64,000 bases of DNA from contig CM061240.1 in assembly GCA_030848705.1 (NCBI GenBank), positions 21,905,001 through 21,969,000 of the forward strand, written 5' to 3'. Positions 48,189 to 58,080 of this stretch are shown one piece after another. The translations under genes and the position numbers were made by a program. The notes under the pieces are model-generated. The model did not search any database. It was not told the origin of the DNA and saw only the letters and a list, made by a program, of their open reading frames with translations. Each line of letters starts with the position of its first letter. The stretch's first letter is position 1. This stretch comes from Heracleum sosnowskyi. Taxonomy: Eukaryota; Streptophyta; Magnoliopsida; Apiales; Apiaceae.

Positions 48189-49562
48189 ATGGAAGATGTT
48201 ATCCACCATTTTGATTTAAATGAACCACCAGACACAAGTAATCATCATCACAGAAAAAGACCAAAGATCAGCTCTGATTCAAGATTACAAATACTGATGT
48301 TCCTGCTAAGCAACCAATCAACAAAGACTCCAGGAAAACCTTACCAAGGTGCAATTGAAGATGTAGCCAAGATGTACAATGTTACAAGAAGAACAATTAG
48401 CAGCATATGGAGCCTAGCAAAGAAACAGAAGGCAACATTGCAGAATTACAACATGGCAACAAATGATCATAATTCAGGAAGGAAAAGAATCAAGTTGCTA
48501 CCTAATGCAGTTACAGAAATTAATATGGGTGACAGATCATGCATACGGGACTTGGCTGTTAAGTTGAAGGTATCAACAAGTACATGTAGTAGAATGATAA
48601 AGAGGGGACTTATCAAACCTCACACCAATCCATTACATCCTGGATTAAAAGATCCAAACATGTTACAAAGAATGAAATGGATTCTGGACCTCTTTATGGG
48701 AGATACAGCAGAAACAAAGAGACAATATAGGCCTATGTTTGATTTTGTGCATATAGATGAAAAGTGGTTTTACCTAAGTAAGAAAGCACAAAGAGTGTAC
48801 TTAGAAAAAGATGAGAGAGACAAATATAGGTCTGCCAAGTCAAGTAAATTTATACCAAAGGTGATGTTCACAACAGCTGTTGCAAGGCCCATGTTTAATG
48901 AACAAGATGAATGCATATTTGATGGGAAGTTGGGCATTTTTCCATTCACATATCAAGAACCAACAAAGAGGGCTTCTAAATATAGAGCTAAGGGGACAGT
49001 GATTACTAAGGTTGTTGAGTTAGTTGGCAGAAAAGAAACAAGACATATGCTTATTAACCAGATAGTACCAACAATCATTCAGAAATGGCCACCAATTCAA
49101 GGTCCAAAGGTAATATTTATACAACAACGCAATGCGAGGACTCATATTACTCAAACAGATCATGAATGGCAACAAGCTCATCAACAAGGGGACTTTACAT
49201 TCATTCTTGTTCAACAACCACCAAACAGTCCAGACTTAAACATTTTAGACTTGGGGTTTTTTAGAAGCATTCAGTCATTAATGCACAAGAAGATGCCAAA
49301 AGATGTTGATGGTATGATGGACGCAGTGAATGAAGCATTCTATGAGTTAGAGCCCAGAACACTTGCAAATGTATGGTTATCCTATCAATATGTAATGAAT
49401 GAAATTCTCAAGGTGAAGGGTTCAAATGACTATCTTGTACCCCATGTCAACAAGAAACAGCTAGCAGCTGTAGGGCAACTTCCAGTTCAAGTTACAGCAC
49501 CAATGTGGGCTGTGTTTGAAGCATGGAATTTGGTCTATGGACCACAACAAGACCAAATGTAA
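48189..49562 (+). CDS. Mariner-like transposase, catalytic Asp replaced by Arg
   Basis: A 457-aa frame at full plant MLE length. Residues about 30-145 form the DNA-binding part with two helix-turn-helix-like segments. The catalytic domain shows the first Asp at D190 (HIDEKWFYL) and the last at D354 (in ILDLGFF). The middle position, expected as D in the IFIQQ.NARTHI motif, is R314 (codon CGC, 49128-49130). The spacing from 314 to 354 leaves 39 residues between, the DD39D pattern of plant mariners, so the alignment is secure. The frame is also open upstream to 48093 without an ATG and contains a second FDLNEP motif, so the original start may have been lost. Two base changes separate CGC from an Asp codon. 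Confidence 0.93.
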   Translation: MEDVIHHFDLNEPPDTSNHHHRKRPKISSDSRLQILMFLLSNQSTKTPGKPYQGAIEDVAKMYNVTRRTISSIWSLAKKQKATLQNYNMATNDHNSGRKRIKLLPNAVTEINMGDRSCIRDLAVKLKVSTSTCSRMIKRGLIKPHTNPLHPGLKDPNMLQRMKWILDLFMGDTAETKRQYRPMFDFVHIDEKWFYLSKKAQRVYLEKDERDKYRSAKSSKFIPKVMFTTAVARPMFNEQDECIFDGKLGIFPFTYQEPTKRASKYRAKGTVITKVVELVGRKETRHMLINQIVPTIIQKWPPIQGPKVIFIQQRNARTHITQTDHEWQQAHQQGDFTFILVQQPPNSPDLNILDLGFFRSIQSLMHKKMPKDVDGMMDAVNEAFYELEPRTLANVWLSYQYVMNEILKVKGSNDYLVPHVNKKQLAAVGQLPVQVTAPMWAVFEAWNLVYGPQQDQM

Positions 49563-49716
49563 TGCATATTGGCCAATAAGGCCAACTTTTGTGTTTTGGG
49601 GACATGTATGAATGTATGCAATACATGTATTCAAAACAATGCACATGTATTAATGTCTGCAATACATGTATGAATCTAAATATTCATGTTTTTCAGCAAC
49701 ATTAAGACTCATCAGT

Positions 49717-49838
49717 AGAATTAAACAGAAAATTCACATATAGAATTAAATAGAACATTCATATATAGAATTAAACAGAACATTCACATATAAAATTAAA
49801 CAGAACATTCACATATAGAATTAAACAGAACATTCACA
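49717..49838. repeat. 25-bp tandem repeat, about 4.9 copies
   Basis: AGAATTAAACAGAACATTCA-type units at 49717, 49742, 49767, 49792 and 49817, in the 3' non-coding part of the MLE. Confidence 0.93.
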
Positions 49839-49868
49839 AGAATTAGGAACACGAAGATACATACATAA

Positions 49869-50230
49869 TTAGGAACACGAAGATGCATCTTCGGAATCAG
49901 AGTTGGGATCGTCCTCACCGGAATCAGAGTTAGGATCATCGTAACCGGAAATGGAGAGCAAATCTACTGGATCGGCGTCACTGAAATCGTCGTCAGCCTC
50001 ACAATCATCAATTACAACTGCTTGCAAAGGCGATTGAGGTTTTCCATCCACCGTAATCTCCGATTTGTCTTCACCCTACTCAGATCGCACCCTCCCAATC
50101 GTAAGTATTCACAGCTGTAGCTATGTTCGCCGTCACAATAAACGCCTTTGTCACAGTGATCAGGATCGGAACAATGATATGAACCCGTAACCTCATCATC
50201 GGAATCCGTAAAACCGTAATGCGAATTCAT
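49869..50230 (-). pseudogene. Small acidic protein gene, antisense in the MLE, frameshifted
   Basis: The first frame begins at ATG 50230 and the acidic C-terminal part, in another frame, ends at TAA 49869-49871. Both look coding and overlap around 50012-50051, so a single frameshift near 50080 probably split one protein of about 120 residues. The N-terminal part is Cys/Asp-rich, with SDPDHCDKG. The C-terminal part has repeated DPNSDSGED-like acidic units. No family is recognised. It could be a second MLE gene or a captured host fragment; its orientation opposite to the transposase is unusual. Confidence 0.45.
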
Positions 50231-50511
50231 ATAATTTGGTTAAGGTTTGTGGTTGAAGATCGGCTGATTTTAAGAAGAAAATCAGATCGGCTGATTTTAA
50301 GAAGAAAATAAGATCGGCTAGGGTTTGTGGTTGAAGAGAGAAAAGAGGATAAAATGGGTTTGGGTGTATTTTTCCAAAAGAGGATAAACTGATGATATGA
50401 ATAATTATGGTTTGTTTATTAAAACGGGCACAATTTTTTAGAAGAAAATAAGGAGTATTTTGGCTTAAAATAGAAATAGGAAAATTATTTTGAATGACCC
50501 AAAAAAGAAAA
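50231..50511. other. MLE subterminal region with 31-bp duplication
   Basis: Non-coding. GATCGGCTGATTTTAAGAAG occurs twice in tandem at about 50260-50310, immediately upstream of the antisense acidic ORF. Confidence 0.7.
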
Positions 50512-50780
50512 GACTTAATTACACTTTAATGGCTCGAACTATAATGTTTTGGCAGAAAAATGGCCGAATTATTAATTTAGCCACTTTAGTGTCCGAACAA
50601 TTTATTTTTTAACACTTTATTGCATTCCGTCATCTTAGTTGGACGGCGTTACATTTTGAAAGGGTATTTACATCAGTTTAATTTTCAACTATTATGTAAA
50701 CATACAGCTATCTATATATAACTCTATATCATCTTTAATCAAGTAATTTCTTCCTAAAATCATACAAATTCTCTTAATTC
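50512..50780 (+). repeat. MULE left terminal inverted repeat
   Basis: About 269 bp, matching the reverse complement of 51304-51573 with scattered differences. Confidence 0.93.
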
Positions 50781-51032
50781 ATGAAAATCCATGAAAACAT
50801 TTGTATAAAGAGGTTGACTCAAAAAAACCTGTACTTTTATTTTCCTATTTATTATCATGCTTCTTTCTCTGCTATGCAGTGTGCACCAATAATTTGTTTG
50901 ATGTCTTTCACAACATTGTCTTGTTGTCAGATCTTAAAAATATTATTTTCTTAGGACAAAAAGTGAAAGAGGTGGAAATCATAAATAAATGTCTAGTTGA
51001 GCCTGCTTATTAATCAGATTTGGATGATGTTT

Positions 51033-51179
51033 AGGCGCTTGGAAGAGATGAAACATAAGCGCAAAAAAGTGAAGGCCGGTGATAATCTGGACTTCCCTGG
51101 GTGCGAATAAATAAAATTTGGAGAAGTGGTCAAAGCTCCGCCAAAGTTGGTCACCATTGTACAGCCCAGCGGGGTAAAG
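51033..51179 (+). pseudogene. Possible captured host-gene fragment in the MULE
   Basis: In one plus-strand frame this reads a Lys/Arg-rich segment, then DNLDFPG, a TAA stop, then IKFGEVVKAPPKLVTI. The pattern resembles a conserved C-terminal segment of plant CCDC137-like proteins, an identification from memory that a search must confirm. The segment lies wholly between the MULE repeats, as expected of gene fragments captured by Pack-MULEs. A following stretch (51227-51300) reads open as KKSPRDAFKVLK and may come from another gene. Nothing here is expressible as an intact protein. Confidence 0.45.
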
Positions 51180-51303
51180 GAAATTACCACCCAAGCTGGC
51201 AGCTAACATTTGTTCTCAATTCATAGCTCTCAAAACTAATAGTGTTAATGTTTTTGCAACCAAGGGAAAGAAGTCACCCCGAGATGCTTTTAAGGTGTTG
51301 AAG

Positions 51304-51573
51304 GAATTAAGAGAATTTGTATGATTTTGGAAAGAAATTACTTGATTAAAGATGATATGGAGTTATATACACGCAGCTGTATGTCTACATAATCGTTGAA
51401 AACTAAACTGAAATAAATACCCTTTCAAAATGTAACGCCGTCTAAATTGAGATGACGGAATGCAATAAAGTGTTAAAAAATAAATTGTTCGGACACTAAA
51501 GTGGCTAAATTAATAATTCGGCCATTTTTCTGCCAAAAAATTATAGTTCGAGCCATTAAAGTACAATTAAGTC
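51304..51573 (-). repeat. MULE right terminal inverted repeat
   Basis: About 270 bp. Its end AATTAAGTC is followed by target-site copy AAAAGAAAA. Confidence 0.93.
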
Positions 51574-51632
51574 AAAAGAAAATAGGCAAAGTATTTTGAG
51601 ACGGAGGGAGTAGTATATATATATAAAAGATA

Positions 51633-51706
51633 CTCCTTCCATCCCAGTGAATTGTATACACTGGGATTGGGCACGTAGACTAAGAAAAGATATAAAAAAT
51701 GAGTAA
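51633..51706 (-). mobile_element. MITE M1, left piece
   Basis: It starts CTCCTTCCATCCCAGTGAAT after a TA and breaks after 74 bases at the Tat-like insertion, whose target duplication AGTAA (51702-51706) it carries. It continues at 63050. It is the reverse-orientation relative of M2 (63435-63748). Confidence 0.9.
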
Positions 51707-52576
51707 TGTTAACGGAGGAATTTGGTGATAACCAATTCGGGGAGGGTTGCTGGAATTGTGGTAGGAACCGAGGATGATAGGTAGTGTAGGTTGCGAGGGT
51801 TAGGGTTTATGGTTTGGGGATGGCTGAGATTGTATGTGAGAATAGGTCGCAATTAAGATTGAATATTGAATTCTCTCTTTGTTTGCAAGTTTGCATCGTA
51901 CCATACAATGTGCCTACGTACCCTATTTATAGGGATCAAGCCATACGTAGTTCTTGGGGCACAAGTAACCCATGGGCCGAGTTTCCTTCTTTAACAGCAA
52001 AAAGACCGGGGTCACCGCCTTTGATACATCATTATGAGCTGTCATGATCTTACTATTTTCTCGGATCTTATCGGATAAATTATTGACCCGGATTTATCGG
52101 AGTCAAAGCTTATCCTGATCCATAGAAAATAAGGAAAGACAGGCTCTTATGAATCAAAGGGGTGAGGCTTCTCACTCTTTTAGCAAAGCGAAGTTCCTCA
52201 ACCTGGATAAAGTTTAAACTGACAAAATATTAATTGTTCATTTCTTCTGGGCGAGGTTACCTTCCAGCCCTCCAGGCGAAGTTATCTTCGAACCTTCTAG
52301 GCGAAGTTGGCTTCTAACCTTCTTGGGCGAGGTTACCTGCCAAACACTTGGGCGAGGTTACCTGCCAAGCACTTGGGCGAGGTTGTCTGCCGAGTGCATG
52401 GGCGAGGTTTGTAAGGGCGAATGCCAGTTACTGGGCTAAACCCAAGGGAGGCCTTCCTTACTTGTGGGCAAGATTAAATAGTCTATGGGCCGAGCCCAAT
52501 AGGCTAGGTTTCCACTGTAACCCTTCTATAAGGAAATGCCATTAAATAAGGCGAGGTTATCATTTCGATCATAACA
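51707..52576 (-). repeat. Tat-like element 3' LTR (left copy)
   Basis: 870 bp, TGTTAACGG to GATCATAACA, with about eight copies of GGCGAGGTT-type words between 52250 and 52560. It is followed by polypurine tract sequence (52577-52591; minus strand AACTGGGGGGTAGT). Confidence 0.96.
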
Positions 52577-52800
52577 ACTACCCCCCAGTTTCTTGAAACA
52601 AATATGTGAAAGAAATTCATTCGCAATCTACTCTTGAAATTACAACGAGCCTTAACCCATCTTTTATCGTAGGCGAGGTTCTTCCGAATATGAATGATAT
52701 TTTTCAAAAAGGCTATAAGCGACCGTTCCAACTGTCACGCCTCGATTATCGTTCATAAAGAATCCAATCACGAATTGCCACGTGGTGATTACACGTTGCC

Positions 52801-53229
52801 TATAAAAACCCCCGGATTTTTCCTCATTTTACCAACTTTTTCCAAAATCTCTCAAAGTGCTGCACATTTTTCTCTACAATCATCAGACGAGGTTTGCAAA
52901 TTTAGCAAGGCGAGGTTACAAATTCGAAAGGTGAGGCTTCTAATACTGAGGCGAGGCTTCTCATTATTCAGACGACGCTTCCAGAAATCTTCTCAAAAGG
53001 TACATCTTTATCCTTTTCTTTCGTGAATATTGCATTTATTTTATATATCTTGTTTTTAGGACTGAAATAGCGTTTAGGAATAGAATACCTCGCCTTCTTC
53101 GCTACTTTTCATTTAGAACTAGGCGCGTCTTCTTTAAAGGGCGAGGATTCCCCCTTTTTTGTCAACCCAATTCCTCTATTATTTTTATATTCAGCCACAC
53201 AATGACACTATCCTCGCCCTCCTTTTCAG
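52801..53229 (+). promoter_or_regulatory. Likely promoter and 5' leader of the antisense ORF
   Basis: TATAAAAA at 52801-52808 is a strong plant TATA box on the plus strand, about 430 bases before the ATG at 53230. A leader exon ending at AAAAG|GTACAT (52999/53000) and an intron ending TTTTCAG directly before the ATG would fit. Transcription start and splicing are inferred, not proven. Confidence 0.6.
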
Positions 53230-55744
53230 ATGTCTCACAATTCTGCGGAAAACAAAGATGAAGCTTCATCTACATCTAAATGTTCTCCTCCTCATACTCA
53301 AGTAGAAGGCGATCTTGACGTCATAATGAGTTCAGGATGGCTACGGGCGCACAAGAGAAATTTAAATTCTCAAAAAATTTCCTCCAACCCAAATGATATC
53401 GTCGCCCTGTCAGAGGATTCTTTTTCTGAAAAAGATGGTGTTCAAACTCAACCCAAAATTGATGATCAAGGAAGTTCTTTTTATGCCGAGAATATAGGCG
53501 AGGATGAGGAAGATCTCTATGATCTTTTCACCTCTCTAGACGATGAAAATCCTGGAACTTCGAAGTTGGGTAGAGGGCGAGGCAAGGAATTGGCTCAATG
53601 CGCCAAAATTTTCCAAGATGACATGAATCCACTGGATGAGAAAAGCGAGGGAGAGGCTGACGAGGAGAACAATGAAGAAAATAGAGAAGGCGAGATGGAC
53701 GTTTATGAAGGCGACGCTTATGCCTCTAAGGAAGAGGAAGACGAAGTTCTTTCGGTATCACCTATTCGATATGCCTTTGAATTCCCTTCCCCTGTAAATG
53801 AACCATACAGCCCCGACGTCTATGATTACGAGGTCGACTATGAATTTCCAGAAGATTTTACTGAGAATGACAAGATTAATCATAGGAAGGCAGAAGGCGT
53901 GGTTTCATGTGCGGGCCTCGCCTCTGAGATCAGTAATGAAGAAATCATGTATATAATGGAGTACTATAATTTACAAGGAAAATGGCTGAGACCTCGCCTG
54001 TCAATGAGAATGCATTGGTTTGATGTTGACGATCTTCCAATTCCAAGGATGGTGATAACCAACAAGCTGGCGGAGTTAGGATTTGGATATCCAATGCACA
54101 CTTTTCTTTATTCTATTATCGACTTTTATAAGATCGCCCCCCATACAATTATCGCCCAACAGCTATAGGCTCGCCATCGGTTTGTATATGATGTACAAAA
54201 ATAAAGGTTACGAAGCCCCCACCATGGAGGAGATTAACTACTTCATTTCCTTAAGGAAAAGTGGAAAAGACTTGGGCTTCTATTACCTCGCCTTCTTTGC
54301 GAGTCACAACAAGAAAGGTTTTTATTCTGGAAATCCAAGCAACATGAAGATATGTAAGAGAGACTACTTTTACCTGTACGACGTTCCTCGAGTTAAAACC
54401 CAATTTAACATGAAATCATGTAAGTATTTCCAAAGTGTCGCCCTTGTATAATTCTTCATTTCAATCCCATTGTTTTGTTTACCGTATTTTTTGTATTTAG
54501 ACCAACCTACACAATCGGAGTTGCAAGGCGAGGCTCTGGAGAGAGCTAAAGAAATATTAAAACTTTCCTCGGAAGATAAAGACTTAGATAAGCTCGTCAC
54601 TCCTGAAACCTTGCAAGCGCATGGTTTTTACAACAATGGGTTTGGGGAGATCGCCCCCGTGAAATTTATTAGAAATTCTTCAAAGAAAATTCTAAGGAAA
54701 CTAACAAAAAATCTAACTGGAAGAGGTAACTTCGCCTTGTACCTTCTACAACTGTCATTACCTCGCCTTGTATTTATAATTCTGTTTAACCTTTTAATAT
54801 ACTTCGCAGGTAAAATGGCGCAACTTCCATTCGGCAAGAATCCATTCGCTAGGCGAGGTTCCAACCCCTCAGCCCCTGGAGCTACGACTTCTCGTCCTCT
54901 TACAATTGTTCCAACCATCTCAACAGCTCCTCCTCCTTCCAGAACAGAGAAAGAGAAGGGAGAAAAAAGGAAAGAAAAAGACGAGGCTCTCAGAGGGCCA
55001 AACAAGAAAAACAAAACTGGGACCACAGATGGCGAGCCTCCGATTCAGCTAGTGTCGGCTACCTTTGGCTCCTTGGCAGCAACTCATTTCTCCGATGATG
55101 ATGCCAAGCTATTTATGAAGAAAGATAGTACTGATGCCGAGTTTGCTTTCAAGATGGGGCTGGGCGAGGCTTTCTATCATGGCCTTAGTCTTATTTCTGA
55201 AAAGAACAAGATTATTCATGATCAAGAAAAGTCCTTGAAGAAATGGAAAGGCGAGACTGCTTCAGTTAAAACTCAATTATCTAATACTCAGAAAAAGCTT
55301 GAAGAATCCAAGGCAAAGCAAGGCGAGCTTGAGAAAAATCAAATTGAGCTTAATAAAATTGTTGCGGATTCTAAAGCCACAGGCGAGGCTTTGATGGTGG
55401 AGAATAGAAAATTACAGAAGGAATTGGGCGAGCTGAAGGCCGGGATGGACAAGCAGCTGAGTGATGCCTATAACCTCGGCTTCCTTGGTTATCTTCAAAA
55501 CTTCCTTGCAGCTGATCCTGACCATGACTGGTCAAAGAACTTCGCCCCCTCAACCTCTGAATAAATGATTAGCTTCAAGATTAGCAATGCTCAAGCTATC
55601 GAGGAGGCCAAGGAAGAACTTCACAAGAAGATTGCCTCCGAGGAAGAAGCTAAAGCTGCTAACTAGGCGAGAAAGGATATTGCAGCTGACCAGGGCAATG
55701 CTGACACCCAGGATGTCTCGCCTTCTGAAACCACGGTCACTTGA
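53230..55744 (+). pseudogene. Antisense ORF of the Tat-like element (gypsy-type transposon domain)
   Basis: The gene is transcribed against pol. It starts at ATG 53230 with a long acidic Ser/Glu-rich region. A conserved domain follows (about 53950-54420: LPIPRMVITNKLAELGFGYP and onward) resembling the 'putative gypsy type transposon' (Transposase_28) family. A Lys-rich linker and a long coiled coil (about 55200-55480) come next. Introns with good borders are 54420-54500 (GTAAGT...TTTAG) and 54726-54809 (GTAACT...TCGCAG). A frame break lies in the C6 run at 54137-54142. TAA at 55562-55564 and TAG at 55667-55669 truncate the C-terminus, which is otherwise open to TGA 55742-55744. Antisense ORFs of this type are known in Retand-like Tat elements; the function is unknown. 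Confidence 0.72.
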
Positions 55745-55985
55745 CTATATGAACTTTCAATTATTGCCAAAACATTTGGATAGCTTCGCCCAAGAAACTT
55801 TAAATATTGTGTTCAACTTGTTGGAGACGTGCGCCCTCCTTTTAATGGCGTCGCCATTGTAAAAACTCGCTCTTTATTTATATCTGCTATTGTTTTTATC
55901 TGCTCGGAGTCCATAACAATATAGAACCTCGATTACTTGAATACTTCATAGATTTCTAAAGTAAAGTTTAAAATAAAAAATGATA

Positions 55986-56531
55986 ACCTCGTCCACCTAT
56001 GTACTCGATGCCAAGGCAGAGTTTTAGGGGGAAGGAGGGTACCTCGCCCACCTATGTACTCGATGCCAAGGCAGAGTTTTAGGGGGAAGGAGGGTACCTC
56101 GCCCACCTATGTACTCTATGCCAAGGCAGAGTTTTAGGGGGAAGGAGGGTACCTCGCCCACCTATGTACTTAATGCCAAGGCAGAGTTTAAGGGCCGGGG
56201 GAAGAGTAACCTCGCCTTCTTTCATACTCTATGCTGAGCAGAGTTTAAGAGAGGGAGGAGTAACCTCGCCTTCTTGCATACTCCATGCTGAGCAGAGTTT
56301 AGGAGAGGGAGGAGTAACCTCGCCTTCTTGCATACTCCATGCTGAGCAGAGTTTAGGAGAGGGAGGAGTAACCTCGCCTTCTTGCATACTCCATGATGAG
56401 CAGAGTTTAAGAGAGGGAGGAGTAACCTCGCCTTCTTGCATACTCCATACTGAGCAGAGTTTAAGAGGGGGAAGATTAACCTCGCCTTCTTTCATACTCT
56501 ATGCTGAGCAGAGTTTAAGAGAGGGAGGAGT
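55986..56531. repeat. Tandem array of 54/55-bp repeats, ten copies in two types
   Basis: Units start at the word ACCTCG at 55986, 56041, 56096, 56151, 56209, 56263, 56317, 56371, 56425 and 56479. The first four are a 55-bp type (the fourth 58 bp); the remaining six are a 54-bp type. Both share the CCTCGCC start and a GCAGAGTTT core. The 54-bp type gives a spurious repetitive ORF. The array lies between antisense ORF and integrase. Confidence 0.95.
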
Positions 56532-56787
56532 CTCTTTTCTTGGTGAGCTTTCCGGAAGTACGGATAAACACTCCGGAAGTACGGGTTTACCAAGATTTCG
56601 TAAAAACATAACGAGTAGTTTCCATTGAGAATTGAAAGCCACAAACAAAATTTTCTCAAAAGATGCATGTTTTATTCATAAATATAAGATAGGTCTTGTC
56701 GGAGGAGAAGTACATGCACTACCCCCCTGAACTTTATTGCCAATGAATTAAAATAAAGTTTACATAGTATAGTTAGAATAGCGTACG

Positions 56788-58080
56788 TTACTGATAATAC
56801 TTCTTGAGATGTTCCATGTTCCAAGCACGAGGAATATCCTTTCCATTTAGATCAGCAAGATAGTAGGTTCCACTCCATAACACAGCCCGGACTCGATAAG
56901 GTCCTTCCCAGTTGGCTCCAAAGACTCCATGATTGTGAACTTTGGTGTTAGGTATAACCCATCGCAGAACATAATCACCAATCTTAAGAGGCCTCGCCTT
57001 TACTTTGGTATTGTAATGCCTAGCCACCCTTCGATGATAGGCTGCTAACCTAGTCTGAGAGGTAGTCCTGAGTTCTTCTACCATATCTAGATAGAGACGA
57101 TAATTTACCTCATTAACTTCTGGCTAAAAATTATCCCTTCTAAACGATCCTGCCCCAAGCTCAACTGGTACCATAGCCTCACACCCATAAGTCAAAACGA
57201 AAGGAGTTTCCCCTGTTGTGGTTCTGGGAGTGGTATTATAACTCCAAAGGACATTAGGCAACTCCTCAAGCCAGCTACCCTTGCTATCTTCCAATTTCGC
57301 CTTCAAAGTATGTTTGATGATCTTATTAACTGCTTCTGTTTGGCCATTAGTTTGAGGATGACTAACAGCAGAGAAACTCTTTACAATGCCAAGGTTATCA
57401 CATAGCTCCTGCATCTCTTTACTATCAAACTGCTTTCCATTGTCAGATATGAGCTTATAAGGAATCCCAAACCGGCAAACAATTGAACGATACACAAAAT
57501 CTACCAACTTCTTAACAGTAATCGTAGCCAAAGGCTCGGCCTCTGCCCACTTGGTAAAGTAATCCACGGCAACCACAGCATACTTAACACCTCCCTTCCC
57601 TTTAGGTAACTCTCCAATCAAGTCAATCCCCCACATCGAGAAAGGCCAAGGACTAGTGATAGAAGTAAGTGGAGCAGCAGGGTTATAGATGTAATTAGCG
57701 TACCTTTGGCACTTGTCACAAGCCTGGACAAACTGAAACGCATCCTCCTTTAATGTAGGCCAGAAGTACCCTTGCCGCAATACCTTCTGGGCTAGAGATC
57801 CACCCCCCGAGTGATTGCCACAAATACCCTCATGAACCTCTCGGAGAACGTAAGTGCATTCATCACCATCCAGACACTTAAGTAAAGGTTGATTGAAGCC
57901 TCGCCTATAAAGAATCCCTTCATAATTAACATATCGGGCTGCTTTGTAACGTAACCTTCGAGCCTCTCCTTTGTCTTCAGGAAGAGTTCCCTACGTTAGA
58001 TATTCCCAAATCGGAGTTTTACAGGTGAGGAGGACAGGTTCCTCCACTTGCATCAAATCAGCTTCTGGCACACTTGTTTT
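56788..58080 (-). pseudogene. Tat-like integrase, one stop codon
   Basis: Reading from 58080 leftwards, the N-terminal His-His-Cys-Cys zinc domain (HEGICGNHSG...CDKC) is followed by the catalytic core with Asp in WGIDLIGEL, Asp in ISDNGKQF and Glu in QTNGQTEAV. A TAG at 57124-57126 then precedes the C-terminal domain (57084-56788) in the same frame, with GDYVLRWV and an FGANWEGPYRV motif typical of gypsy integrases. A stop also sits near 57991 just before the zinc domain. Integrase would insert element DNA into the genome. Upstream it joins the Athila-like fragment at about 58080-58120. Confidence 0.88.

Larger units (their letters stand above)
50512..51573. mobile_element. Non-autonomous Mutator-like element (Pack-MULE-like)
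   Basis: A 1062-bp element with terminal inverted repeats of about 270 bp (50512-50780 and 51304-51573) starting GACTTAATT. It is flanked by a perfect 9-bp target duplication AAAAGAAAA (50503-50511 and 51574-51582). There is no transposase. The interior of about 520 bp contains a stretch that looks like a captured plant gene fragment. It is inserted near the right end of the MLE, so it is younger than that element. Confidence 0.95.
47844..51610 (+). mobile_element. Mariner-like element (plant MLE), interrupted by a MULE
   Basis: Terminal inverted repeats of about 30 bp begin CTCCCTCTGTTTCT (47844) and, from the right, CTCCCTCCGTCTCA (51610), and both contain ACTTTGCCTATT. A TA dinucleotide flanks each end (47842-47843 and 51611-51612), the mariner target site. 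It carries a transposase ORF (48189-49562), a short antisense acidic ORF (49869-50230) and a MULE inserted near its right end. It is about 2.7 kb without the MULE. The transposase lacks one catalytic Asp. Confidence 0.93.

Noticed and set aside
49717..49838. Possible CRISPR-like array
   Set aside because: Head-to-tail 25-bp repeats without spacers in plant DNA; a minisatellite.
50979..51209. 76-residue minus-strand frame in the MULE
   Set aside because: The plus strand has the more gene-like reading; this is its shadow.
56164..56628. 154-residue repetitive frame, and its minus-strand counterpart
   Set aside because: Produced by the 54-bp tandem array, open in several frames; not a gene.
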